Shown here in pieces: positions 8,155 to 16,617 of a stretch of DNA of 20,099 nucleotides. The position numbers and the translations under genes were made by a program. The notes below the pieces were generated by a model. The model ran no database searches. It worked only from the letters and a program-made list of their open reading frames with translations, and was not told the origin of the DNA. Each line of letters begins with the position of its first letter. Within the stretch, counting starts at the first letter, position 1. This DNA comes from a virus: the IMG/VR virus record IMGVR_UViG_3300046003_003000, positions 1 through 20,099 of that record; one strand, 5' to 3'.

Positions 8155-8944
8155 ATTTTATAAAAGGGTTAGTAGGTCGGAGTTTATTCCAGTTCTGTGA
8201 TTGATTAGTCGATGAGCTCTTATCAAGAATTGATTCAACTTCTTGTAACATGCTTATAGATTTAGGCGTAATAAATTCTGAAAAATGCTTAGACATATAT
8301 TTGAAATGCTGTGTTTGGCTAGGATGTCCGTCTGAGGAGTTTTCTTTTATAAAATAAGTATATTCTCTGGTAGGTCCAATAAATTCATCTAAACTTTCTT
8401 TAACATCTAGCATATTGTAAATGTCATTTATTTTTTTAATGTCGTAGGAGTCTAAATCTAATATGTCATAATCTTGTAAATAATATCTATTATCGATGCC
8501 CATTAGTATTTTATGTTTTATTTTTTTACTAACTAAAAACTCTTTAACAGCTTTTATTGCAATCCAGGATTGGTAAACTGCCCATTTTTCATTCCACACA
8601 TTTTCAACAAAATTTGAAATAACTTTATATGATGGATCAGAGTTATGTTTGCTTGTTAAGTTTCTTAAATCACCGTTTGTCTGCCAGGACTTAGATTCTT
8701 TATCAATATAAGAAAATCTAGATATTCCTGAAAACATTACTAGAATATAATCAGTTTCTGGATTAAACTGAATCGTGTCATTCCATTCAAATAATTTATT
8801 CATTATGTATGTATTTGATGCCCCGCCTTTTCCAAAATTAGCATAGATATCAAAATTAGATCCTATAAAATCTGCCCAAGTGGCCCAGAAATAATTTGTA
8901 TAACTGCATCCAAAAGAAAAACAACGTGTTTTATTCATAATCAT
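8147..8944 (-). CDS. SGNH/GDSL-like hydrolase or acyltransferase
   Basis: The protein has 265 residues. RCFSFGCSYTN gives block I with S14; NFGKGGASNTYI gives block II with G39 and N44; ILVMFSGISRF is block III; and ENSSDGHPSQ gives the catalytic-type D205 and H207 of block V. All four SGNH blocks are thus in place, more clearly than in the preceding gene. No signal peptide is seen, so it should act in the cytoplasm or on the particle. A second ATG two codons on (8938) is also possible. The 8-nt overlap with the next gene (ATGATTAA) suggests coupled translation. The likely role is an acyl esterase or O-acyltransferase on a sugar, inferred from context. Confidence 0.72.
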   Translation of the reverse strand: MIMNKTRCFSFGCSYTNYFWATWADFIGSNFDIYANFGKGGASNTYIMNKLFEWNDTIQFNPETDYILVMFSGISRFSYIDKESKSWQTNGDLRNLTSKHNSDPSYKVISNFVENVWNEKWAVYQSWIAIKAVKEFLVSKKIKHKILMGIDNRYYLQDYDILDLDSYDIKKINDIYNMLDVKESLDEFIGPTREYTYFIKENSSDGHPSQTQHFKYMSKHFSEFITPKSISMLQEVESILDKSSSTNQSQNWNKLRPTNPFIKYD

Positions 8945-9696
8945 TAAGTACTAATATTATATTTATTAACATAGAACTTGTACAATTCTTCAGAATACAA
9001 TTTATGCGGTTCTTCACCGTGGTGCCAGTATTTGGCTTTATGATTAACATGACCTGCGTTTTTATATTTCCAATAAAAACTTTGCTCGTTATCAATTAAA
9101 TCTAAGTAATAACTTTGATCAATTTGATCTATATAGAAATTAATTTGCTTTGCGGGAGTAAACATGTGCATGGTGTTGCACATTATGCTCTTTACCTGTT
9201 GTAATTTCAAAAAATACTGCATCTGTAAAATTAAATTGGCACTTATTATTTCTATGTACGTTAGATTGTTAGTAATAAATTGATGACATCCTGCAATAAC
9301 TTCCATTTCTTCCTTGCCGTTACCTTTGTATCCTAGATTAACACGAATGTAATCTCTCGATGCTTTAGATACATAGTCACTGGATAGATTCCACTGCTCA
9401 TGCCATGTAATTCTGTCCATGGGGATATCTAGTCTAGAACTTTCTGTCCAACCTATTAGTACAACAATATCCATACTTTCTGAATTGTAACACTCGTCAA
9501 ACCATTCAATGACAGTCCTAGCTATGCATTGATTATTGGCCGCACTTGAAGCAATGTTTATCGGTCGGCGGCCTAGCTTTTCTGCTAAAAGATTTCCAAA
9601 CGAATGTTGTCTATTATAGATACTATCTTCAGTTCCGTCGATTTCGGATCCGGCTGCATGACTACATCCCGCAATCAATAATACTCGTTCTTTCAT
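8944..9696 (-). CDS. SGNH/GDSL-like hydrolase or acyltransferase
   Basis: The protein has 250 residues. The N-terminus LLIAGCSHAAG carries the likely nucleophile S12 in a GCSH block, as in phage-type SGNH proteins, and NIASSAANNQCIART fits the second block with its Asn. A central VVLIGWTESSRLD strand corresponds to block III. The C-terminal His block is less clear: NAGHVNHKAKYWHHGEE contains several histidines. No signal peptide or membrane segment is seen. Family members cleave or transfer ester-linked acyl groups, often on sugars, which suits the glycan context. It overlaps the radical SAM gene before it by 4 nt and the next SGNH gene by 1 nt (TAATG). Function by motif only. Confidence 0.6.
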   Translation of the reverse strand: MKERVLLIAGCSHAAGSEIDGTEDSIYNRQHSFGNLLAEKLGRRPINIASSAANNQCIARTVIEWFDECYNSESMDIVVLIGWTESSRLDIPMDRITWHEQWNLSSDYVSKASRDYIRVNLGYKGNGKEEMEVIAGCHQFITNNLTYIEIISANLILQMQYFLKLQQVKSIMCNTMHMFTPAKQINFYIDQIDQSYYLDLIDNEQSFYWKYKNAGHVNHKAKYWHHGEEPHKLYSEELYKFYVNKYNIST

Positions 9697-11927
9697 TTCT
9701 CTGTTTTCTTAATGGATGAAATAGGAATAGCAAACATAACTTCTTTTTCTGGAATAGTCACTGAAGACTTGTCGGGTACTGCAATTTCATAGGCAGCAGT
9801 ATTACCCCAATTGCCTTCTCCGATATATTGGTAGTCAAAAGAGAAATCAAAATTTTGATTTAAAAATACTTCTTCCTTTAACATATCTCCAAACTGAGAA
9901 TCATCTCGACCATCTTCAACAGACCAATTTGGTTTAGCTAATTTTCTAGCACGTTTAGCTGTGTTGCTTGTTATTCGACTATAATCCTGAGCATAGAACG
10001 CACCTTCTCTCTCTTTTTCTCTAGATTTGTGGTCGTCATCAGGATTACGAATCTTTTGATCGAATTTAAAATTAAAATCAGCTTTCCATAGACCCGAGTC
10101 ATCAATATTAAATTTAAATATCGCAGTATACATTCCAGGGCCAAACTGAGTTCCAAATTCTCTTAAATCAATTTCTGGATTAAATTTAATCTCAGCATCA
10201 TACCCACCACGAGTCTTCCATAACATTCTAAAGAGAGGCCACATTTCATTTACTAATGCATCAGCAAATGGATTAATGTTAGGTTTAATAATATTATAAT
10301 CAAACTTTTCGTATTCAACTTCTTTAATTGTAGATGGATTGTGCAATGTAATCTTGTAATGATCTCTAGGCAGTGAATCTCTCACAGGATAACTAATTCT
10401 TCCACTTTTTACACAATTTTTTAGGAAATCTATAAATGTATAAAAAGATTTTACCCTAGTCATTACGTGGGTTCCACCTTTTGTGAAATCTTTTGTAATC
10501 CAATGCCCGTGGTACTTGTGATAGCCTACATTAAACTTGTCTGGATTTTGTCCTACAATAGTTTCCGGACCCATACCAAAGCCGACGCCTGCGCCAATGT
10601 TGTTGATATTCATATTACGCATACGCCACAGGAATGTCATAGTGTCAGCAAAGTCTTGCAAATTCTCTGTTGGGAACCCAATAATCCAATTAGTCGCCGC
10701 CCAGATTCCTACTTTTTTGCCGTCACGGAAGTTATCTTCCATTTCTTTAATAGTGACGCCTTTTGCCATGTCATCGAGTACTTTCTGACTACCCGACTCA
10801 ATCCCATAGTTTAGCATAATGCAACCACCTACTTTGAGATCTTTAAAGTATTCTAAATCCATGCGGCCGTCACATCGTGCATATCCAGTCCATCGTATCT
10901 TTAATCCCTTAGCTTCAACTGCCTTACAGAAAGCACGTAGTTCTTTAAGGTTGCCGTTAACCAGACTATCAATGAACCAAATAACGTCTGTGCCTTTGTT
11001 ATAGTACAACCATTCTATTTCTGTTATTAGATCAACTGCCTGGCGTTGACGATACTTCCAGAAGTGCGTCTCCTCGCAGAATGTACACTTGGCTGTACAT
11101 CCTCTACTGATCTCACTGTTAACTCCATTGGGAATTTTATACTGACTAAAGTCAATTGACTCGTAGTCTGGCATTGGTAATCCGTTGATACTGATACGTT
11201 GATCTTCTGGTTGCGTTATATACTGGGGAGTACTATGGTTGACTCCATTTTCAACTTCTTCTAATATGTTTAATAGAGCTTGTTCACCTTCACCATTAAC
11301 AACATAATCATAATAGTCCTGTATGGCAAACCAAGACTTCTGCACATTACTTCCTCCTACTGCAATTTTAACATTAGGCATACGGCGTTTTAATTCTTGG
11401 CACATCCATTTAGTAGGCTCTTCACTGATGTAGTAAACACTAAATCCTACTATTTCTGGATTAGCTGCTTCAATCTCATCACAGGCCTTCATTAGTAAAG
11501 GTTCTAACAAAGGATGAATATCTCGCAAATAGGTATCACCTAACCAATGCCAGCTAGCACTAGAATCCCACAACCTAAAAGGCAACAGGCCGTTTGGTTT
11601 CCAATTGCCCGCATATTCATTATATGCTCTAATATTTAAATCTATGATAGTTGTTTCATAGCCTGCAGATTTTGCTATTCCGCTTAGTCGAGCAAGATTA
11701 AACGGAGGCATTTCAGGAGCCCACTCGGGACACAATACTAAGATTAATTTAGTATTGCGTGTTTTATAGTCAACATAAACAGGTGTAACATTGGCCTGCT
11801 GTATTTTTTTAGCATAAGGCGCAATGGCCTCCATCATTGAAAGATGTCGAGCGTCTTCAATATCTGCTGTAGGACGCTCTCTAGGAGCCATGTTTTTGTT
11901 AGCAAGAGCTGTTAGGTTAAAATCCAC
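9693..11927 (-). CDS. B12-binding-type radical SAM protein with C-terminal extension
   Basis: The protein has 744 residues. It starts at GTG (11927), supported by AAAGGA at 11934-11939; the first ATG, at 11891, has no such site. Residues about 55-240 look like the Rossmann-type cobalamin-binding domain of this radical SAM class (LILVLCPEWAPEMPPFNLAR, then VGFSVYY and IAVGGSNVQ). The radical SAM motif is C277, C281 and C284 in SRGCTAKCTFCEE, followed by VIWFIDSL and MLNYGIESGSQKVLDDMAKG, typical of the family. Known B12-radical SAM enzymes often methylate unactivated carbon or phosphorus, but some do other chemistry. About 180 C-terminal residues, rich in alternating hydrophobic and charged positions (YTAIFKFNIDD, FDFSFDYQY), look like an extra beta-rich domain I do not recognise. 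It overlaps the following SGNH gene by 4 nt (ATGA). Confidence 0.85.
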   Translation of the reverse strand: MDFNLTALANKNMAPRERPTADIEDARHLSMMEAIAPYAKKIQQANVTPVYVDYKTRNTKLILVLCPEWAPEMPPFNLARLSGIAKSAGYETTIIDLNIRAYNEYAGNWKPNGLLPFRLWDSSASWHWLGDTYLRDIHPLLEPLLMKACDEIEAANPEIVGFSVYYISEEPTKWMCQELKRRMPNVKIAVGGSNVQKSWFAIQDYYDYVVNGEGEQALLNILEEVENGVNHSTPQYITQPEDQRISINGLPMPDYESIDFSQYKIPNGVNSEISRGCTAKCTFCEETHFWKYRQRQAVDLITEIEWLYYNKGTDVIWFIDSLVNGNLKELRAFCKAVEAKGLKIRWTGYARCDGRMDLEYFKDLKVGGCIMLNYGIESGSQKVLDDMAKGVTIKEMEDNFRDGKKVGIWAATNWIIGFPTENLQDFADTMTFLWRMRNMNINNIGAGVGFGMGPETIVGQNPDKFNVGYHKYHGHWITKDFTKGGTHVMTRVKSFYTFIDFLKNCVKSGRISYPVRDSLPRDHYKITLHNPSTIKEVEYEKFDYNIIKPNINPFADALVNEMWPLFRMLWKTRGGYDAEIKFNPEIDLREFGTQFGPGMYTAIFKFNIDDSGLWKADFNFKFDQKIRNPDDDHKSREKEREGAFYAQDYSRITSNTAKRARKLAKPNWSVEDGRDDSQFGDMLKEEVFLNQNFDFSFDYQYIGEGNWGNTAAYEIAVPDKSSVTIPEKEVMFAIPISSIKKTEK

Positions 11928-11930
11928 AGG

Positions 11931-12893
11931 TTATCCTTTTACTTTTGGAATTATGATATCAGTACCACAGTGGCAGTGTTCCTTGCCACAGATAATTTGT
12001 TTAGGTCCAATATCATTTATATCGCCTAGTATGTTACCAACATGTCCGCCCTGTCCACAACTTGCTAGACTGATTGCTCCAGTTGGATTAATAAACAATG
12101 CATCACCTACATTACATTTCCATCCTTTAAAGAAATTTTGTCTATTGATAATAACATCGTTACTGTTCACATGAGTTGTAGTCCTATCATCAAATTTAAC
12201 GTAACTGATACAATTATTTTCTTTTGAAGGTTTCTCTACAGTTTGTTTAGTATCAACGTTGTGTTCGCTTAGGAATTTAACTTTTTTAGGATCTTTATAT
12301 TCCCAAGGCCCTGCATTAACTGTCATCTCATCGAATAACGGTGTCCATTCAATAAAATAGTTAGGTAAGAGGGTTTTCAAATGCTCTCCAAACTCTACTA
12401 CTTCCCAGAATCTTTTATCGTGCATGAGCATCTTACTAGACAAATAGTTTACTTTATTGCACAAGAACAAACTGTTCTTCTCATAGACTTTCTTATCTGA
12501 AAACTCTACGTGAAAGCTGGCTACAATATCGTCAAATAAATGATAGTGTTTCTTCCACCATGCTAACGGACGACTTAAATTAGTGTTAACAGCAATGGTA
12601 CAATTAGGTATCTCCTCACGTAGCCATTCACAAACTGGAATGAAATTCCTCCATGCCGTAGGTTCTCCGCCGCTGAAGAAGAATTTAAAATCTTGATAAC
12701 CTTCAGCCTTGTACTTAGAAATGATAGTATCTAAATTATAAAGATACGTGCTTAGATTTCCGTTGTTTGTCTCAGTACCACTCCAATTACCCGGATTGCA
12801 GTAACTACATTTAAAGTTGCAATAATTGTTTACCTGCCATGTAACTGCAAGATATTTTGTTTTTGCAACAATTTCAATTAACTCTTTGCCCAT
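11931..12893 (-). CDS. Radical SAM/SPASM-like protein (C-terminal auxiliary cluster)
   Basis: The protein has 320 residues. The radical SAM motif is near the N-terminus: CNFKCSYC at C25, C29 and C32; FFFSGGEPTAW follows. The auxiliary cysteines are at the C-terminus: C260, C279 in the LASCGQGGHVGN segment, C302, C307 and C309, the usual SPASM/twitch order. The domain order is thus the reverse of the four preceding genes, although all belong to one operon. The start at 12893 overlaps the upstream gene by 16 nt but is backed by a good ribosome-binding site (12899-12905). SPASM proteins usually modify peptides, sugars or small molecules; which applies here cannot be told. The B12-type radical SAM gene starts 3 nt after the stop. 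Confidence 0.86.
   Translation of the reverse strand: MGKELIEIVAKTKYLAVTWQVNNYCNFKCSYCNPGNWSGTETNNGNLSTYLYNLDTIISKYKAEGYQDFKFFFSGGEPTAWRNFIPVCEWLREEIPNCTIAVNTNLSRPLAWWKKHYHLFDDIVASFHVEFSDKKVYEKNSLFLCNKVNYLSSKMLMHDKRFWEVVEFGEHLKTLLPNYFIEWTPLFDEMTVNAGPWEYKDPKKVKFLSEHNVDTKQTVEKPSKENNCISYVKFDDRTTTHVNSNDVIINRQNFFKGWKCNVGDALFINPTGAISLASCGQGGHVGNILGDINDIGPKQIICGKEHCHCGTDIIIPKVKG
11934..11939 (-). promoter_or_regulatory. Ribosome-binding site supporting a GTG start at 11927
   Basis: The minus strand reads AAAGGA followed by 6 nt (TAACCT) and then GTG. The position is ideal and supports the GTG over the downstream ATG at 11891. Confidence 0.6.
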
Positions 12894-14155
12894 TCATACA
12901 CCTCTTTTAGTTCTGGAACAACGTCCAATAGTTTTTCTTTCCTGTGTTCATCTACTTCATCATTGTATTTGATGAACTCCTGAATTCCACCTTTATTAGG
13001 TTCCCCCCTCATAAGGGTGTAAACCACTGTCTTAAAGGAATTTTTTAAATCTCTGCTAAATTCGTATTTGTACATCGATTGAATATATCGATTCTTTAAT
13101 TTGTCCTTAACATGATCCGGCAATATCATAATATTAGCGTACCAAGGATCGCTTAACAGATTAAATCTAGCATTAGGCGGCCGCCGAGGATCACTAAAAT
13201 CTAATAGTCCTTGATCAACTAGACTATCAAAAAAGTCAGGGAAGCTATGTACGTTCCAGATACTGATTGTAGGAGTTATTTGAAAGTCAGCATGTGGAAC
13301 TTCTTCTCGCAACTTCTTAATATTTTTAATTGTTCGTTCCCAATCTGTGCCTTTACGTATGATCTCTGCTTGAGATCCTCCTGCATCTAAACTAGCCCAT
13401 ATTTTTAAATTAGGAAACTTCTTCCACAGCTTGATTAAATCTTTGTTTTTATATTTAAGTACACTAAAGTTTGTAGTATAAGTTAACTCAACTTGATCTG
13501 TTAGTTTGTTTTGTATCCAATAATCTAAACATTCATAGTGTTCTGGAGTGATAATAACTTCGCCACCTGCAAAGTACACTTCGGTAACATCTTTTAAATA
13601 GGGTTTTAATTTAGTCATGAACATTTGATCTTCATTAGAATTAACAACAATAGTTTTCATTCCAAAGAATTTTTCTAGCTGGTCCATTCCCCATTTCTTT
13701 TTAACATATTCTTCTGCCCACTGACTAGAGCACCCAGGTCCACAACTACGACATTTCATATTACATAGATTACTAAATCTAATATCCATGTAACGCATTT
13801 CAAATTTATCTATGCTGCCGTCTTTGTTGGTATCTTTAATCATATCAATGTATTCAAAGCCTCTACGTTTATTGTGGCTTTGTCGCATAGTCCATGTACC
13901 CAATAACTCAACATCATGGCAACGTTTACATTCCGGACTTGGTTTATCCTCAAGCATGTCTCTGCGAATCCTCTTAAAGTCTTCACTATTCATCATTTGA
14001 ATAATCGACTCATCTGATTTAATTTTAGCAACAGGCTTACTACTGTCTGCAACACAACACGGCATTACATTTCCATTAGGCCAAGAGTGAAAGTGTATCC
14101 AAGGAAGCACACAGAAGTGTTTGCCTTCTTTGATTAAATGTTTAACATCTTGCAT
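12878..14155 (-). CDS. Radical SAM protein with N-terminal twitch/SPASM-like module and EF-hand-like linker
   Basis: The protein has 425 residues. Auxiliary module: C15 in FCVLPWIHFH, C33-C34 in MPCC, C76-x-x-C79. Radical SAM motif CNMKCRSC at C131, C135 and C138, followed by C142 and then by VYFAGGEVIITPEHY, where the usual GGEP has become GGEV. Between module and core, residues 108-119 (DTNKDGSIDKFE) match the 12-residue EF-hand calcium loop pattern. SLDAGGSQAEIIRKGTDW marks the same family as the two genes before it. A clear ribosome-binding site (AGAGGA, 14161-14166) precedes the ATG. The C-terminus is longer than in the paralogues. Its end overlaps the next gene by 16 nt. The substrate is unknown. 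Confidence 0.86.
   Translation of the reverse strand: MQDVKHLIKEGKHFCVLPWIHFHSWPNGNVMPCCVADSSKPVAKIKSDESIIQMMNSEDFKRIRRDMLEDKPSPECKRCHDVELLGTWTMRQSHNKRRGFEYIDMIKDTNKDGSIDKFEMRYMDIRFSNLCNMKCRSCGPGCSSQWAEEYVKKKWGMDQLEKFFGMKTIVVNSNEDQMFMTKLKPYLKDVTEVYFAGGEVIITPEHYECLDYWIQNKLTDQVELTYTTNFSVLKYKNKDLIKLWKKFPNLKIWASLDAGGSQAEIIRKGTDWERTIKNIKKLREEVPHADFQITPTISIWNVHSFPDFFDSLVDQGLLDFSDPRRPPNARFNLLSDPWYANIMILPDHVKDKLKNRYIQSMYKYEFSRDLKNSFKTVVYTLMRGEPNKGGIQEFIKYNDEVDEHRKEKLLDVVPELKEVYEWAKS
12899..12905 (-). promoter_or_regulatory. Ribosome-binding site deciding the 12893 start
   Basis: The minus strand reads AGAGGTG, 5 nt before the ATG at 12893. It lies inside the end of the upstream coding region and supports the 16-nt gene overlap as real rather than a start-choice error. 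Confidence 0.6.
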
Positions 14156-14156
14156 A

Positions 14157-15392
14157 TTATTCCTCTAAATCTTGTAGTCTAGACAGTTCAGGAAATGTTT
14201 TAAAAAAGTCTTCGTTTCTTAATTTATCCTGAGCTTCTGTATGTTTAAAAAATGTAGCTTTATTATCTTTCCATGTATTGTCCTGGTCGGCAAAACTAAT
14301 TGCATCATTAACTAATCTCGTTAATCCTGTATAATTGGTGCCATGACTCTTTACTAGATCTTGTGCAGAATCTCTAGCTAATTGTTTCAACTCTTTAGGC
14401 AGACTCTTGGCTGAATAATAACTAGGATGAACTGCTAGGTATAAGCTATTGTACCAATCATTAGTTTGTACAATGTTTTTACTCTTTAAGTAATTGTAAA
14501 ATTCTCCAAGAGTGGGATAGTTAAACAAGCTAAACACTGTATTAATTTGAAACACTACGTAATCTAAATCACGGAATGTTAATAGATTGCTTTCAATCTT
14601 GCCCCAATCAGTGCCATGTCTTAACCATTCTGCTCTTTCACCGTAATGGTCAATGCTACAACTTAGTTCAATCTTTTTAAAATGCTTCCATAAGCTAAGT
14701 ATGTCATGATTCTTATATTTGATTGTACTGGCATTTGTGTTATATCTTAAAACCGTATCTGTTCTGCCTTTTCTAATCATTTCTTCTAGTATAACATAAT
14801 GTTCTTCGGTAATCAACGGTTCACCACCTGCAAAGTATGCTAGGTCAATATGTTCTATATGATCTAATACTTCTTGTAATAAGTCCCCTTTATGATCATC
14901 TGCGTGTATAACAATTGGCTTGTTTTTATCATAATGTCTATCTTCGGCGGCCCACTGACTACTAAATTCACTGCCGCATGTCCTACACTTAAAATTACAT
15001 ATATTACTGAATCGAATATCAAAATAATGCATCTTAAAATCTGGAACAGTTCCATCTTCTAATGTAGTAGGTACAAGATCATCAAAACGCTTTGCCCAAT
15101 GATCTTTGCTGTACGTTCTAAAACTATACGGGCCTGCCTCTTCGTGTTTATAGCAAAAGTCGCAGATATCATTCTTTACATTATTGAGCATGTTTAGACG
15201 TAACTGTTTCATTTTATCACTGTTGAATGCTTCTTTTAATGATGTTTCTTTAGTACTACCGAACGGAGTTGAATAGTTATTACTGCAACACGGATAGATA
15301 TCCCCTTTTGGAGTTACATTTAAATGCATCCAAGGAAACATACAAAATACCTTGCTCTCGTTTAACAGAAAGTTTTTATTAAGATCTTCCAT
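14157..15392 (-). CDS. Radical SAM protein with N-terminal twitch/SPASM-like module (paralogue of preceding gene)
   Basis: The protein has 411 residues. Auxiliary module: C17 in VFCMFPWMH, C35-C36 in YPCC, C77-x-x-C80. Radical SAM motif CNFKCRTC at C132, C136 and C139, followed by AYFAGGEPLITEEHY. SIDHYGERAEWLRHGTDW and a FYNYL segment follow, as in the preceding paralogue. All cluster ligands are kept in both copies, so neither looks like a dead duplicate; they may form a heteromeric pair or act on successive positions of one substrate. Gaps of 1 nt on both sides fit a single operon. The reaction is not known. Confidence 0.87.
   Translation of the reverse strand: MEDLNKNFLLNESKVFCMFPWMHLNVTPKGDIYPCCSNNYSTPFGSTKETSLKEAFNSDKMKQLRLNMLNNVKNDICDFCYKHEEAGPYSFRTYSKDHWAKRFDDLVPTTLEDGTVPDFKMHYFDIRFSNICNFKCRTCGSEFSSQWAAEDRHYDKNKPIVIHADDHKGDLLQEVLDHIEHIDLAYFAGGEPLITEEHYVILEEMIRKGRTDTVLRYNTNASTIKYKNHDILSLWKHFKKIELSCSIDHYGERAEWLRHGTDWGKIESNLLTFRDLDYVVFQINTVFSLFNYPTLGEFYNYLKSKNIVQTNDWYNSLYLAVHPSYYSAKSLPKELKQLARDSAQDLVKSHGTNYTGLTRLVNDAISFADQDNTWKDNKATFFKHTEAQDKLRNEDFFKTFPELSRLQDLEE
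14161..14166 (-). promoter_or_regulatory. Ribosome-binding site before the 14155 start
   Basis: The minus strand reads AGAGGA 5 nt before the ATG at 14155, inside the last codons of the upstream gene. It is one of the few strong Shine-Dalgarno matches in the block, where many other starts rely on overlap with the upstream stop codon. Confidence 0.55.
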
Positions 15393-15393
15393 G

Positions 15394-16617
15394 TTAGTCC
15401 ATTAATGATGCAAGCTCAGGAAACACCTTAACAAAGTCTTCTCCCCGTACTTTGTCCAATTCTAGTACATAGGCACGGAATGCATCCTTGTACAATTCCC
15501 ACTGATTAGATGATTCGGTCCAATTAGCGGCATTCTGAATAGTATTTTTCTGAACAGGAGTAAATCCGTTAGAGTTCATGTAGTGGAGCAACTCGTTAAT
15601 TTTATCTCTAGCTTGTTGTTTTAAATTAGTAGGTAATATTTGAGCTGAGAAGTACTCAGGATGAGTTAACGGATATAGACTATAACATCGACCAGGTGGT
15701 GGTTGATAAATCTTTTTATCAATTAGATAAGTGTAAAATTCTTTTAAGGTTAGATAGTTGAATGCACTGCTAACTGTATTCAATGATAGTTGAAGATTTG
15801 GCAACGACTTTAATATTAACAAATTGCTTTCAATTTCTCCCCAATTAGTTCCTGATCTAATGTATTCTGCACGTTCACCTACATGATCAACGCTTGCCCA
15901 AAATTCAATAGGCTTTTTAAATTGACTCCACAGCTGGATAATGTCTTTGCTTTTGAATTTTAAATTACTAGCATTAGAGTTATATACAAGGGCAATATCT
16001 GTACGGCCTTGTTTGATCATTTCTTCTAGCATTATATAATGTTCTTCAGTGATCAAAGGTTCGCCTCCTGCAAAGTAGGCATATTCCATATGAGGAATAT
16101 GTGACATTATTTCTTCTAACAGTCTAGGTCCATTGTTCTTTGGGTATATCTTAGAATATGGCAGTTTTCTTTTAATATCTTCCTGTTCCCATTGCGTACT
16201 GAATTCAGCATTACAAGTCCTGCATTTAAAATTACAAATGTTGCTGAATCGAATATCAAAGTAGCGCATCTTAAAATTGTCAAGATGTCCGTCTGATTTA
16301 GTATCAACTATAACTTCGTCAAAGTATTTGTTAAATCTATCAGCGTATTGAAAGCGGCTAGATCTAACTCCACTTGCTTCGTGTGAGTGACAGGCTACGC
16401 AGGCAGGATTAACTCTTTCATTTAGCATATCTAAACGCAACTGTTTCATGTTTGGAGAATTGATCAACTCCTCTAGATTTTGTGAGTTTGAGTTGCCAAT
16501 AGTTGTTTTAGCAATACAACATGCGGATGCAGTTCCAGTTGGACTTGTGTGTACATGGATCCACGGAGACATACAAAATACTTTGCTTTTGTTTAATAGG
16601 AATTCTTTACTGTTCAT
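15394..16617 (-). CDS. Radical SAM protein with N-terminal twitch/SPASM-like module
   Basis: The protein has 407 residues. The N-terminal auxiliary module shows C15 in VFCMSPWIH, C33-C34, and C73-x-x-C76. The radical SAM core begins with YFDIRFSNICNFKCRTC, giving C128, C132 and C135, and continues with YFAGGEPLITEEHY. A later SVDHVGERAEYIRSGTNW segment is shared with the neighbours. It is a close paralogue of the next gene (14157-15392): length, cysteine spacing and most motifs match, which points to tandem duplication. I recall an NCBI family named twitch-domain radical SAM protein (N-terminal twitch) with this layout, but cannot confirm membership here. The substrate is unknown. The gap to the next gene is 1 nt. 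Confidence 0.87.
   Translation of the reverse strand: MNSKEFLLNKSKVFCMSPWIHVHTSPTGTASACCIAKTTIGNSNSQNLEELINSPNMKQLRLDMLNERVNPACVACHSHEASGVRSSRFQYADRFNKYFDEVIVDTKSDGHLDNFKMRYFDIRFSNICNFKCRTCNAEFSTQWEQEDIKRKLPYSKIYPKNNGPRLLEEIMSHIPHMEYAYFAGGEPLITEEHYIMLEEMIKQGRTDIALVYNSNASNLKFKSKDIIQLWSQFKKPIEFWASVDHVGERAEYIRSGTNWGEIESNLLILKSLPNLQLSLNTVSSAFNYLTLKEFYTYLIDKKIYQPPPGRCYSLYPLTHPEYFSAQILPTNLKQQARDKINELLHYMNSNGFTPVQKNTIQNAANWTESSNQWELYKDAFRAYVLELDKVRGEDFVKVFPELASLMD

Noticed and set aside
10467-10814. Plus-strand open frame of 115 codons, and others at 1308-1490, 3396-3671, 3622-3804, 10537-10788, 10819-11004, 11824-12174, 13812-14000, 16448-16639, 17514-17768 and 18768-18965
   Set aside because: All lie opposite well-supported minus-strand genes with clear motifs, show no family motif, and no plus-strand gene is supported anywhere in the window.
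14864-15055. Second minus-strand frames inside the radical SAM genes (14864-15055, 16116-16307) and inside the B12-type gene (9971-10156)
   Set aside because: They sit in another frame of genes with clear cluster motifs. The first two cover the same conserved segment of two paralogues, so their mutual likeness is a shadow of the real proteins.
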